This document shows positions 42,771-51,139 of a stretch of 64,000 nt of DNA, one piece after another; position 1 is the stretch's first letter, and the number at the start of each line of letters is the position of its first letter. Made by a program: the position numbers and the translations under genes. The notes under the pieces were generated by a model. That model was given only the letters and a program-made list of their open reading frames with translations. It had not been told where the DNA came from and did no database searches. This stretch comes from JANNXQ01 sp038238555 (GTDB taxonomy: Bacteria > Verrucomicrobiota > Verrucomicrobiia > Chthoniobacterales > Chthoniobacteraceae): the NCBI GenBank assembly GCA_038238555.1, contig JBBRXP010000001.1:35836-99835 (forward strand). Reading direction: 5' to 3'.

Positions 42771-43240
42771 GCCACGAGCCGCCGTATCTCGTGAACCCGA
42801 TCGCGCTCGACGCCTGCACGGGGATCACGCCGCAGATGCGCTGCTTCCTCAACCACGAAAAGCGCGATCCGCTCTCGGGCGAAGTCGGCAAGACGATCGG
42901 CTTCGCTGTGAGCCGCAAGCGCGCGACGAAACTGGTGGCGGTGCTGAACGAGGAAGCGCCGCGCCGCTGGCCGGCCGAGTATGGCGCGGGTTCGGCGTTC
43001 GCTGTGCAAGTCACGTCGGAGATTCCCGGCGCGCAGCAGATGACGATCGACTTTGCGAACAACTGTCTGAACGGCAAATCCCGCTGGAAGGCCGAAAGGG
43101 ATTACGACACGAGCCGCACGCGCGTGTGCGTGACGGCCGGCATGATGACGACCGGTTACGACTGCGCCGTGCTGCTCTGCGCCGCCACCGAAATCCAGCG
43201 GCACAAATTCCTGGGCATGAAGACGCATGTCTGCGCGTGA
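42771..43240 (+). pseudogene. hsdR: Remnant of a type I restriction enzyme R subunit
   Basis: The plus frame carries FLNHEKRDPLSGEVGKTIGF, AVSRKRATKLVAVLNEEA, SAFAVQVTSEIPGAQQMTID, FANNCLNGKSRWKAE and TRVCVTAGMMTTGYDC, the helicase-C/motif VI region of EcoEI-type HsdR, normally about 800-1000 residues. The expected continuation (LCRPIFSPTDFIQIKGRGTR) is replaced by VLLCAATEIQRHKFL and a stop at 43240, and nothing of the N-terminal nuclease or DEAD domain is present. It is a both-ends-truncated relic with no hsdM or hsdS nearby, likely left by deletion of a restriction island. About 85 bp upstream (42686-42770) hold nothing. Confidence 0.8.
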
Positions 43241-43314
43241 GCCATCGGGATCAATTAAGACAAAGAACTCGCTCCCGCGCGCAAGCGCTGCAAACTGCCG
43301 CAGTGTTAAAAATC

Positions 43315-44265
43315 ATGTTACGAATTTTTCTCCTCACACTTCTCGCCAGCGCGTCCCTCATCGGCGCCGAGGCTCCGCCGCCAGCCGCCAAACACAGCGA
43401 AGACACGAGTGCCGCGCGATTCCCCGCTGACTTGAAGATCGTGCAGGGCATCGTCTTCAAAAAGGTCGGCGACGCGACGCTCGATCTCATGCTCCTCCTG
43501 CCTCTGGAGAAGAAATTCGAGAAGTCGCCGCTCGTCGTTTATATCCACGGCGGCGGTTTTGGAGGAGGCGACAAGACCAAGGTGCTGCGTCCCGACGTCA
43601 TCGGGGTCATCCGCGATTTGAACCGGCGCGGCATCACCTGCGCGAGCATCGAGTATCGGCTCGCCAATGGCGGCGCGGCGACGGTGAACGAGAGCGCGGC
43701 CGACTGCAAAGACGCCGTGCGTTTCCTCGTGAAACACGCCGCGCAATACGGTCTCGACCCGGAGCGCATCGGCACCTTCGGCTCCTCCGCCGGCGGCCTG
43801 CTCACGCTCGTCACCGCGCTCGGGGAGGATCGGGATTATCCGTGCGATCCGGCGCTCGACGGCCCGCCCGGCAGGATTCGTTGCGTGGCGGCGTATTATC
43901 CGGGCACGTCCTTCGTGCATCCGGAGCTGGCCAAGGGCAGCAACTTCGAAAACCCGCGCCGTTTTGTGCCGATCCTCGGCGGCCCGCTCGAGGAGAAGCG
44001 CGAGCTGGCAAAAAAACTCAGCCCCGTCGAACTGCTCCGCGCGGACAGTCCCGCCATCTTCCTTGCGCACGGCGACGCCGACAAAGTGATCTCATCGCTC
44101 AACTCGACCTTTCTGCGCGACGCCGCGCAGGCGAAGGGCGTGCCGGTGGAGTGCGTCATTTGCAACGGCGCGGGCCACGGCCTGGCGGGCGAGGGGCTCG
44201 AGCCCTCGGTGGCGGAGATCAATCAGCGCACCGTGGCCTTCTTTCTCCGACATTTGATTCCGTGA
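43315..44265 (+). CDS. Secreted alpha/beta-hydrolase (carboxylesterase, HSL/BD-FAE-like)
   Basis: 316 residues from ATG 43315 with a signal peptide (MLRIFLLTLLASASLIGAEA). LVVYIHGGGFGGGDK is the oxyanion hole, FGSSAGGLLTLV the nucleophile elbow, IFLAHGDADKVIS the acid and NGAGHGLAG the histidine, the usual order for this hydrolase class. Such enzymes deacetylate or cleave ester groups on polysaccharides. It overlaps the sulfatase gene by 4 bp (GTGA), so the pair probably works together on sulfated and esterified glycans. Confidence 0.88.
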   Translation: MLRIFLLTLLASASLIGAEAPPPAAKHSEDTSAARFPADLKIVQGIVFKKVGDATLDLMLLLPLEKKFEKSPLVVYIHGGGFGGGDKTKVLRPDVIGVIRDLNRRGITCASIEYRLANGGAATVNESAADCKDAVRFLVKHAAQYGLDPERIGTFGSSAGGLLTLVTALGEDRDYPCDPALDGPPGRIRCVAAYYPGTSFVHPELAKGSNFENPRRFVPILGGPLEEKRELAKKLSPVELLRADSPAIFLAHGDADKVISSLNSTFLRDAAQAKGVPVECVICNGAGHGLAGEGLEPSVAEINQRTVAFFLRHLIP

Positions 44266-45590
44266 AAGTTTTCGCTGCCCTCGCGTTCGCCCTCGTCGTC
44301 TGCACCGCGCGCGCCGCCTCGCCGACGGCCTCGCGGCCCAATGTGCTCTGGCTCCTCGCCGACGATCTCGGTTACGCCGACCTCGGCGTGCAGGGCTGCC
44401 GCGATGTGCCGACGCCGAATCTCGATTCGATCGCGCGCAACGGCGTGCGCTTTACCGCGGGCTACGTGAGCGCCCCGGTGTGCAGCCCGAGCCGCGCGGG
44501 GCTGGTCACAGGAAGATACCAGACGCGCTTCGGCCATGAGTTCAATCACGCGCTGGCCGATCGCTCGCCGGATGGCGTGGGTCTTCCGCTCGGGGAAAAA
44601 ACGGCGGCGCAGTGGTTCAAGGAGGCGGGCTACGCGACGGGCCACGTGGGCAAGTGGCATCTCGGCAATCCCGCCTTTGCGCACTACACGCCCAACGCGC
44701 GCGGCTTCGACGAGTCGGTCCATTTTCCCGGCGCAAACAAGCTGCCGCCGCTCATCTTCAATCGCAATCGAATGCCCGGGAAGGCCGATGACCGTTACGT
44801 GGACGAGGCGATGGGTCGCGAGGCGGCGGCGTTCGTCGAGCGGCATCGCGCCGAGCCGTGGTTTCTTTACGTCGCTTTCGTCACTCCGCATCAGCCGCTG
44901 CAGACGCCGCCCGGCACGGAGGACACGTCCATCGCCGGAATGGAACGCCGTAAATGTGCGGCCATGATCGCGCTCCTCGATGGCGCCGCCGGTCGCATCC
45001 TCGCGGCGCTGCGCGACACCGCGCAGGAAGAGCGCACGCTCATCGTCTTCCTCAGCGACAACGGGCCGACGGCGAAGAACGGCTCGCGCGCCACGCCGCT
45101 TTCAGGCGGCAAAAACACGACGTGGGAAGGCGGCATTCGCGAGCCCTTTCTCATGCAGTGGAAAGGCGTGCTGCCGGCGGGTCGCGTGGTGGATGAGCCG
45201 GTCATCTCGCTCGATCTTTTGCCAACCGCGCTCGCCGCCGCCGGCGTGGAAGTGCGCGCCAGCGCGCACCTCGACGGAGTGAACCTGCTCCCGTTGCTCA
45301 CCGGCAAGACGTCGCAGCCGCCGCACGCCGCTCTATTCTGGCGCTTCGGTGAGCAATGGGCCGTGCGCGCCGGCGATTGGAAGCTGGTGCATGCAAATCT
45401 CGCCGCGCAATCCGAAGCCTCCGCGCAGCGCCTGGTGAATCTCGCCGACGACATCGCCGAAGAACACGACCTCTCCGCTGCGCGCTCCGAGAAGGTGAAG
45501 GGGCTCCGCAAGCTTTGGGAAGATTGGAACGCCGCAAACGTCCCCGCGCTCTGGCCCAACAGCCGCGAGGAAGGCGCGAAGCCGAAATGA
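44262..45590 (+). CDS. Secreted type I sulfatase
   Basis: 442 residues from GTG 44262. After a signal peptide (MKVFAALAFALVVCTARAAS) comes RPNVLWLLADDLGYADLGV with metal Asp34/35, then VCSPSRAGLVTGRYQTR with Cys74 as the formylglycine residue of the CxPSR signature. HVGKWHLG, VAFVTPHQPL, VFLSDNGPTA and FSRGGKN-like PLSGGKNTTWEGGIREPFLM complete the alkaline-phosphatase-like core. Sulfatases hydrolyse sulfate esters of algal or animal glycans and are abundant in Verrucomicrobiota. A formylglycine-generating enzyme must be supplied elsewhere. Confidence 0.93.
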   Translation: MKVFAALAFALVVCTARAASPTASRPNVLWLLADDLGYADLGVQGCRDVPTPNLDSIARNGVRFTAGYVSAPVCSPSRAGLVTGRYQTRFGHEFNHALADRSPDGVGLPLGEKTAAQWFKEAGYATGHVGKWHLGNPAFAHYTPNARGFDESVHFPGANKLPPLIFNRNRMPGKADDRYVDEAMGREAAAFVERHRAEPWFLYVAFVTPHQPLQTPPGTEDTSIAGMERRKCAAMIALLDGAAGRILAALRDTAQEERTLIVFLSDNGPTAKNGSRATPLSGGKNTTWEGGIREPFLMQWKGVLPAGRVVDEPVISLDLLPTALAAAGVEVRASAHLDGVNLLPLLTGKTSQPPHAALFWRFGEQWAVRAGDWKLVHANLAAQSEASAQRLVNLADDIAEEHDLSAARSEKVKGLRKLWEDWNAANVPALWPNSREEGAKPK

Positions 45591-45661
45591 CATCCCTCGA
45601 TAACAAGTGAGCGTCTGGCCGCCAGATTGACGGCATCCGGTTGCGCTGTAAGAATGTCGCC

Positions 45662-45930
45662 ATGACTCGCACTCAAATCCAACTGCCCGACGAGCTTTTC
45701 GCCCGCGCCAGAAAGTTATGCGAAGCGCGTGAAATCTCCCTCGCCGAACTCGCCCGCCGCGGCATTGAATACATCCTCAGCGTCCATGCTCCCGAGCCGG
45801 ACGCGAATCGGGAATGGCAGCCGCCGAAGCCGCGCCGCCTCGGATGGAAGGGCTCAGCGACCCTGAGCTCAAGGCGCAGGCGCAGTGGACGCGCGCCGAT
45901 CTTTCCCTCGCCCGCCCGCGCAGGAAGTAG
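45662..45930 (+). CDS. Ribbon-helix-helix antitoxin for a PIN toxin, frameshifted
   Basis: ATG 45662 starts MTRTQIQLPDELFARARKLC, a ribbon-helix-helix domain as in VapB/CopG antitoxins. The frame reads PPKPRRLGWKG and then diverges; restoring one G in the GGG run at 45850-45852 gives WKGLSDPELKAQAQWTRADL followed by SLARPRRK and a stop at 45930, 3 bp before the PIN toxin ATG. The corrected end is the toxin-binding tail. A single-base sequencing or assembly error is likely, since toxin and spacing are intact. Confidence 0.75.
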
Positions 45931-45933
45931 CCC

Positions 45934-46386
45934 ATGCTCTCGATCGATGCGAACCTCTTGTTGCACGCTTTCAATCAGGACTCGCCGAGCCATCGGGGCG
46001 CTTACGCATGGCTGACCTCGATTCAGCGCGACGAAGACGTGGCGATTTCGGAGTTCATCCTCGCCGAACTCTACGGCCTGTTGCGCAATCCCAGCGTGCT
46101 CAAACACCCGCTCTCCGCCGCCGAAGCGGTAGAAGTAGTCCAGACCTATCGCTCGCATCCCCGCTGGCGGCTCATTGGTTTCCCCGCCGAAAGCCGCCCG
46201 CTCCACGACGCGCTTTGGCAAAAGGCCCGCGCCAAAGCTTTCGCCTTCCGCCGCTTCTACGATGCCCGCTCCGCCCTCACCATGAGCGCACAGGGCGTGA
46301 CCGAATTGGCGACGGTCAATGTAAAGGACTTCGACGGGATGGGATTTGCCAGGGTGTGGAATCCTCTCAAAGAGATAGCCACGTGA
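45934..46386 (+). CDS. PIN-domain ribonuclease toxin (VapC)
   Basis: 150 residues. MLSIDANLLLHAFNQDSPSH has the first catalytic Asp (D5), FILAELYGLLRN the Glu, FYDARSALTMSAQGV the central Asp, and VNVKDFDGMGFARVWNPL the C-terminal end typical of VapC toxins. It lies 3 bp downstream of its antitoxin. VapC enzymes cut tRNA or rRNA and arrest translation. Confidence 0.9.
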   Translation: MLSIDANLLLHAFNQDSPSHRGAYAWLTSIQRDEDVAISEFILAELYGLLRNPSVLKHPLSAAEAVEVVQTYRSHPRWRLIGFPAESRPLHDALWQKARAKAFAFRRFYDARSALTMSAQGVTELATVNVKDFDGMGFARVWNPLKEIAT

Positions 46387-46528
46387 TAAGGCGACTATCT
46401 CGCGTAGGTGCAGCAGTTGGCTTGAGACGCCGATGCTGGTGCTCGCGTTCCTCTGGCTTGCGCTCTTTGTCCTCGGAAATCGTCTTTGAATCCGCTGCTG
46501 GAGAGGCTTCGGAGCATCTCAGTCGTGT

Positions 46529-47161
46529 TTAGCGCGAGAAGCTTGTGACGAAGGGCGACAGTGGGACGGCCGTCCCGCGTGCAGTGGGGGCGACGGCCGT
46601 CGCTCTGGCGGCCAATGCGACTGGGGCAAAATCCGTCGATGTCGGCACAGGCCGTTCGAGCTCGGCATACCGGTCGTGAATTTGGTCGAGCATCCGCCGC
46701 ACATGGCGATGCCCCGCTCGCGGACGCAGGACGGCCAGACTTTCATTCACATTACCCCAGCACAGATTTTCGATCGTGACACGGCGTACGCCCCAGGCGT
46801 TCATGGCGGCGCGCGAGGGCTTGTAGAGGTCGATGGTGTTGGTCCCGCTCAGCGCCCAGCCGTAATCATCGACACGATAGGTTTCGCCGGTCTCCTGAAT
46901 CCGAAAAACCGTCCCAGCCGGCCAGCGCGACCAATCAGCCGCGGCGCTGCGGACCGCGCCGGATTGCAAGCGGCCGCCGAGGGCGTTGTGATCTGAGTAA
47001 GCGCGGTGATCGCTCTCGGTGTGCGTGTAGGCCGTGGTGCGCACGGTTTGAAATTGCGCGCGCGCCAGCGGCTTCTCGTAAGCGGGCAGCGGTCGCGAGG
47101 CGCATCCCGCGCCGAGCAGGCAGCACAGGAGCGCGAAAGCGCGCGGGGCGAGCGGTGGCAT
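46529..47161 (-). CDS. Lipoprotein with a 3D (MltA-type) domain
   Basis: 210 residues from ATG 47161. MPPLAPRAFALLCCLLGAGC is a lipoprotein signal with lipobox LGAGC. FQTVRTTAYTHTESDHRAYS, TVFRIQETGETYRVDDYGWA and LSGTNTIDLYKPSRAAMNAW form a 3D domain (three Asp), the catalytic fold of MltA-type lytic transglycosylases and Rpf/YabE proteins that cut peptidoglycan. The last ~25 residues (LAARATAVAPTARGTAVPLS) are encoded by palindromic DNA (46563-46603). It probably acts on peptidoglycan at the cell surface. Confidence 0.8.
   Translation of the reverse strand: MPPLAPRAFALLCCLLGAGCASRPLPAYEKPLARAQFQTVRTTAYTHTESDHRAYSDHNALGGRLQSGAVRSAAADWSRWPAGTVFRIQETGETYRVDDYGWALSGTNTIDLYKPSRAAMNAWGVRRVTIENLCWGNVNESLAVLRPRAGHRHVRRMLDQIHDRYAELERPVPTSTDFAPVALAARATAVAPTARGTAVPLSPFVTSFSR
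46563..46603. repeat. Two perfect 14-bp palindromes (family E)
   Basis: GGGACGGCCGTCCC at 46563-46576 and GCGACGGCCGTCGC at 46590-46603 are each fully self-complementary and share the core GACGGCCGTC. They overlap the last codons of the 3D-domain lipoprotein gene. Confidence 0.7.
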
Positions 47162-47216
47162 TTGCGGAGCGTGAAGTTTGAGGCAGAAACCTCCAGCACG
47201 AAATGCGGCCCGCCGA

Positions 47217-47708
47217 TCACGCCGCAAAGAGATGCGAGCGCACTTGAATGAACGCGATCATCTCGAGCAGATCGTCCACGTGGAAAGGCTTGCCGAGGAT
47301 CGTGCCGTTCACGTTGTTGATGAAGTCATTGACCTTTCCGTTGCCGCGATGGCCGGTCATGAAAACGAAACGCTCGCACAAGTTGGGACGCATGCGTTCG
47401 ACGGCCCGGTAAAACATGTCGCCCGGCAGCGTGGGCATCATCATGTCGCAGAGGATCACTTCGAAATCCTCGGCGAGCACTTGATGCACGCCCTCCACTC
47501 CATTTTGCACGGCGACCACTGTGTAGCCACTCTCGCTCAGGAACTCGGTCATGATCTCTTTGAAGGACGGATCGTCTTCCAGCAGCAGCACCTTTTTCCG
47601 TCTCGCGCCGCCGGCATCCGGCCGTGCATGCACGCGCAAAGCGCCCGGACTCTGTTCCGGCTTCGGCGCATTTTCAATGACCGTCCTGGCGGTGGCGATG
47701 AGGGACAT
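47217..47708 (-). CDS. Single-domain response regulator
   Basis: 163 residues: a ~37-residue basic lead-in and one receiver domain. VLLLEDDPSFKEIMTEFLSE has the acidic pocket (E44 D45 D46), VILCDMMMPTLPGDMF the phosphorylated Asp88, FVFMTGHRG the Thr and ILGKPFHVDDLLEMI the Lys. No output domain follows, so it acts like CheY or Spo0F by protein contact. No histidine kinase is nearby. It reads leftward, ending 55 bp before the start of the lipoprotein gene. Confidence 0.9.
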   Translation of the reverse strand: MSLIATARTVIENAPKPEQSPGALRVHARPDAGGARRKKVLLLEDDPSFKEIMTEFLSESGYTVVAVQNGVEGVHQVLAEDFEVILCDMMMPTLPGDMFYRAVERMRPNLCERFVFMTGHRGNGKVNDFINNVNGTILGKPFHVDDLLEMIAFIQVRSHLFAA

Positions 47709-48014
47709 AACGAAGCAAACTCTTGCGAGGCCGTGTTAAGCAGGGGTCGTGCCTTGGTGCTGCCGCAGGTTTGCATCCACTTTCGCTTTCCGAACTGCGC
47801 AGTCGGAAACGCGATTACTGAGCGGGACGATTGGGTTCACGAAAGACACGAAAGACACGAAAGGCTGTGGGGATGCGGATTCGCGAACCGTGCGTGAGCC
47901 TTTCACGAGGCGAACTAAACGATGTGGCTTAATCCCAGCGATGCGCCGTCCCACGACCCACGTCATTTTGTGTTTTTCGCGGACTCTCCTTCGGAATTGT
48001 TCCGGCTGCGGTCG
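47709..48014. other. Intergenic region with a short tandem repeat (CACGAAAGA word)
   Basis: The 306 bp between the response regulator and the beta-propeller/PHP gene hold no gene. At 47837-47864 a CACGAAAGA word is repeated three times, of the same class as the other word-like repeats; nothing else is recognisable. Confidence 0.6.
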
Positions 48015-51000
48015 TTATCGAAACTTGATCCACATGGGCGAGACCCACGCGAGCTGGCCGTCTTTCTGTTCGCCGCGGACGTAGTAGTAGCTGGTCTTTC
48101 CGGCGGTCGGCGCCGGGTCCGTCCAGGTAAGCTCCACCTGCGCCTTGTCGGGCGTGGTGGTGTGCACTTCCACGTCGTCTTTCACGATCGTGACTTTTGA
48201 AAATGGCGCGGTGCCGTGCAACTTCACGCGAAGCTGCGGCGGTTCGCTGGTGGAGAATTCGTCGCCCATCATGTGCTCCTGGCCGCCGGCGGTGCAGCGG
48301 AAGTCGGCGACGATGTTGTCGGTGGCGGCGTAGGTGTGGCGCTGTTTCATGGCTTTGACGACGGCATCGCGCGAGTGGTCCTCGGCGAAAACCATCGCGT
48401 AGCTGATGTGCGTGGAGGTGTGGTCGCTGCTCGACTCGAAGGAAAACTTGTAGCCTTTGAGCAGCGCAAGATTGACGAATCCCTTGGGCTCCCAGCCGCC
48501 GATCGAGTCGTCTTCCGTGGGGCAGCGCGGGGCGCCGGGGCGCTCGTAATTTTGCCGGCAGCCCTGGTAGATCTCGACCATGGGTTCGACTTGCGGATCG
48601 TTGTCGCGCCAGTCGGTGCCCATGCTGGTGGCGCTGGTGTGCGAGGCGCACACGCCGTCGAAGAGGTGCAGGTATTTGTAGAGCATCTGCGTGTCCGGCG
48701 CGTGGCCCCCGAAGTCGCGCGCGGTGATCGGCAGCCGCGGCAGGGTGCGGATGCCGCGGCGGGCGAAGACGACATTGCGATGGCCTTCGGGGTAGCGCAC
48801 GCTGCGTTCGTAGGTGTACATCGGCGCGAAAGAACCGGGGAGGAAGAAGGCGTCGCTCGTCTTCTGCGTGAGCCACCACGGGTATTCGCGGCCGCCGCCG
48901 TTGTCGTGATCGCCGCAGCCGAGCCAATCCATCGCGGCCACGTCGATGGCGTAACGCCACATGTCTTCGAGCGGGCCGTCGTTGGCGCCGTCGCCGCTGA
49001 TTTCGGTGTGGCGGTGAAATTCCCCGCGCATCAGTCGCAGTTCTTTGCCCTCGATTTTCACGCGGAACTCGCGGCAGCGCGCGATGGCCTCGCGCTCGGC
49101 GGTGGTGGCGGACGATGGCGCGGGTTGAGCCTCGGGCGCGTGTTTGGAGGCGACGAGTTGCGCAGGCTTGGCGTCGCCGGGCAGGCCGAGGCGGCTCAGG
49201 AAAAGATCGTTGTCAAAGGGGTCGGTGTCGGATTCGAGCGAGATATTTCCGCCGGCGCCTTTGCGTTCGATGTGACGGTCCTGCCGGTGGTCGCTGGAGT
49301 GCGCGATGAGCAGGCCGCCCTCTTTGAGCGCCACGACGGCGGGCGTGTTGTAGAGCAAGTTATCGCTGTGCGGCACGAGGATGGGGCCGACCCACTGCGC
49401 GCCGTCGTAATACGCCGCCCAATTAAACCACAGCGAGCCGAGCGGCGAGCGGAAGTCATTTTGCCGTGAGCGCGCGAAGAGCCACACGCGGCCCGCGGTG
49501 TCGGCCACGATGCGCGCCACGTTGTTGTGGGCCGCGTCCTTTTGCTGTTCGGCTTCTTCGGCTTTTTTGCGCGATTCGCCGCCCGGCTCGATCGCGGGCA
49601 CACGCACATTATTTTGCCGCCGACCCTTCACACCGCCCGGCAATGCTTTGGTGAATCCGCTCGCGGGCTCCATCCACGCGCCATCTTGCAGGATCGCGAG
49701 CCCGATCTGCCGGTCGCGATAAAGCCCGATGCCCGTGTTTGCATACGCGCCGAAGTCCTTGCCCCAAGTCGGCCCGCTCTCCTCCCATGCCACCCACAGC
49801 GCGCCGTTGCGATCGTAAGTGAGCGCAGGCCGCGCCTCGTAGTCCGGCGAGTTTGCCACCGGGCGCGCGGCGCCGGCTTTTCCCGCGGCGTCAAATTCGC
49901 GCAGCCACACGTCGTAGTCGCCTTTGTCGTAAGTATCCCACGCGATGGCGACGCGGCCGTCTTTGCCCGCGGCGATCGCGGGTGCCCAGCAGTTGCCTTT
50001 TTGCGTGCTCACCTGCATCGGCGCACTCCAGTCCGCGCCCTCTTGATGGCGCACAAAAATGCGGAACGACTTGTCGCGCGCGCCTTGCCACGCCACCCAC
50101 ACGCGGCCTCGCGCGTCGGTCGCCGCCACGGGCCACACGTCGCTTTCCGGGGAATCGGAAAGCTTCACTTTGTCTCCGAGTTTCCCGTCTTTGAACGCGC
50201 GCGCCCAGATGTCGAAGCTCGCCGCTCCATTGTCCGGGAATGCTTTGTAGGTCGCGTTCTCCGACCACACCACCCACACGCGCCCGCTGCTCTCCACAGC
50301 CACCGCGCTCTTGTAAATGTCGCGCCCCGGCTCGGTGATCGCCACCGGCTCGCCATTCTTCTCGCCCTTCACGCTGCGCAGCCACAGCCGATCGCCCCCC
50401 GGCGCCGTCGCCAGAAATTTCAAGTCCGCGGGTTCTTTGTCGTAACTCTTCGCGCGCTCGTCCCGGTCGAGGCCCGGTGTGTAGCTCGAGAAGGCGATCC
50501 ACGCCGTGCCGTCGGGCGCCACCGCGGCGCTCGGGTAGTCGTCGTCGCTGCGCGCATTGGTGAGCGGCATCGTCGCGGCGGTGCGTTGGAGTTCCACCGC
50601 GCCTTTGAGTTGATCGACGGTCTTTCCAAACGGCACGTCGCCGAGCTTGAAAGCGATCTCGCCTTGCGGTGTCTTGATGGTCACCTGCGAGGCGTCGGTC
50701 ACGTCCGCAAACGTGAGCAGCACGCCGTTGTCGCTCATCGTCACGCCGCTCTCCTCGGCTTGCGCGCGCTTGCCGCCTTTCTTCGGATTGTTGCTGCGCT
50801 TGTCGAGCACGGCGGGACGCGTGCGCGCTTTCCAGCCGGCGACGCCATCGACTTTGTCGTCCTGCGCGAACCGCCAGCCGCCGATCAAAGCGACGCGCCC
50901 GGGAGAGACCGCGACCGTTCCGTTCCAAGTGGTGGCTTCCTTGTCATTGAGGCCAAAGCGCACGCGGATGCCGGCATCGCCGGCCAGGGCTGCGGCGGCG

Positions 51001-51038
51001 GAAAGAGTGAGGAGAAAAGCGGAGAGGATGATTTTCAT
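48015..51038 (-). CDS. Large secreted beta-propeller protein with a C-terminal PHP-type hydrolase domain
   Basis: 1007 residues from ATG 51038 with a signal peptide (MKIILSAFLLTLSAAAALAG). From about 150 to 620, repeated blocks such as AAVAPDGTAWIAFSSYTPGL, AVESSGRVWVVWSENATYKA, ATDARGRVWVAWQGARDKSF and IVADTAGRVWLFARSRQNDF mark a seven-or-so-bladed propeller. The last ~340 residues (RGEFHRHTEISGDGANDGPL, MDWLGCGDHDNGGGREYPWW, FESSSDHTSTHISYAMVFAE) have the His/Asp metal ligands of PHP/DUF3604 phosphoesterases. It follows the dlt operon on the same strand, behind a terminator. Substrate unknown; the location suggests envelope polymer or phosphoester turnover. Confidence 0.82.
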   Translation of the reverse strand: MKIILSAFLLTLSAAAALAGDAGIRVRFGLNDKEATTWNGTVAVSPGRVALIGGWRFAQDDKVDGVAGWKARTRPAVLDKRSNNPKKGGKRAQAEESGVTMSDNGVLLTFADVTDASQVTIKTPQGEIAFKLGDVPFGKTVDQLKGAVELQRTAATMPLTNARSDDDYPSAAVAPDGTAWIAFSSYTPGLDRDERAKSYDKEPADLKFLATAPGGDRLWLRSVKGEKNGEPVAITEPGRDIYKSAVAVESSGRVWVVWSENATYKAFPDNGAASFDIWARAFKDGKLGDKVKLSDSPESDVWPVAATDARGRVWVAWQGARDKSFRIFVRHQEGADWSAPMQVSTQKGNCWAPAIAAGKDGRVAIAWDTYDKGDYDVWLREFDAAGKAGAARPVANSPDYEARPALTYDRNGALWVAWEESGPTWGKDFGAYANTGIGLYRDRQIGLAILQDGAWMEPASGFTKALPGGVKGRRQNNVRVPAIEPGGESRKKAEEAEQQKDAAHNNVARIVADTAGRVWLFARSRQNDFRSPLGSLWFNWAAYYDGAQWVGPILVPHSDNLLYNTPAVVALKEGGLLIAHSSDHRQDRHIERKGAGGNISLESDTDPFDNDLFLSRLGLPGDAKPAQLVASKHAPEAQPAPSSATTAEREAIARCREFRVKIEGKELRLMRGEFHRHTEISGDGANDGPLEDMWRYAIDVAAMDWLGCGDHDNGGGREYPWWLTQKTSDAFFLPGSFAPMYTYERSVRYPEGHRNVVFARRGIRTLPRLPITARDFGGHAPDTQMLYKYLHLFDGVCASHTSATSMGTDWRDNDPQVEPMVEIYQGCRQNYERPGAPRCPTEDDSIGGWEPKGFVNLALLKGYKFSFESSSDHTSTHISYAMVFAEDHSRDAVVKAMKQRHTYAATDNIVADFRCTAGGQEHMMGDEFSTSEPPQLRVKLHGTAPFSKVTIVKDDVEVHTTTPDKAQVELTWTDPAPTAGKTSYYYVRGEQKDGQLAWVSPMWIKFR

Positions 51039-51080
51039 GGGATGCATACCAACAGCGCAGGATGCACGCGGTTCTCCAAG

Positions 51081-51133
51081 AAAAAAACGCGCGCTGGCTG
51101 TCCGGGGAGCGCGCGGGGACGCGCGCGCTCCCC
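51081..51133 (-). terminator. Intrinsic terminator overlapping an alternative hairpin, after dltB
   Basis: On the minus strand the 8-bp stem CGCGCGCT/AGCGCGCG (plus coordinates 51108-51115 and 51088-51095) is followed by seven U (51081-51087), a good intrinsic terminator. An upstream 12-bp stem GGGGAGCGCGCG/CGCGCGCTCCCC (51104-51115 with 51122-51133) uses the same 51104-51115 segment, so the two hairpins exclude each other. Confidence 0.7.
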
Positions 51134-51139
51134 AGAGCC

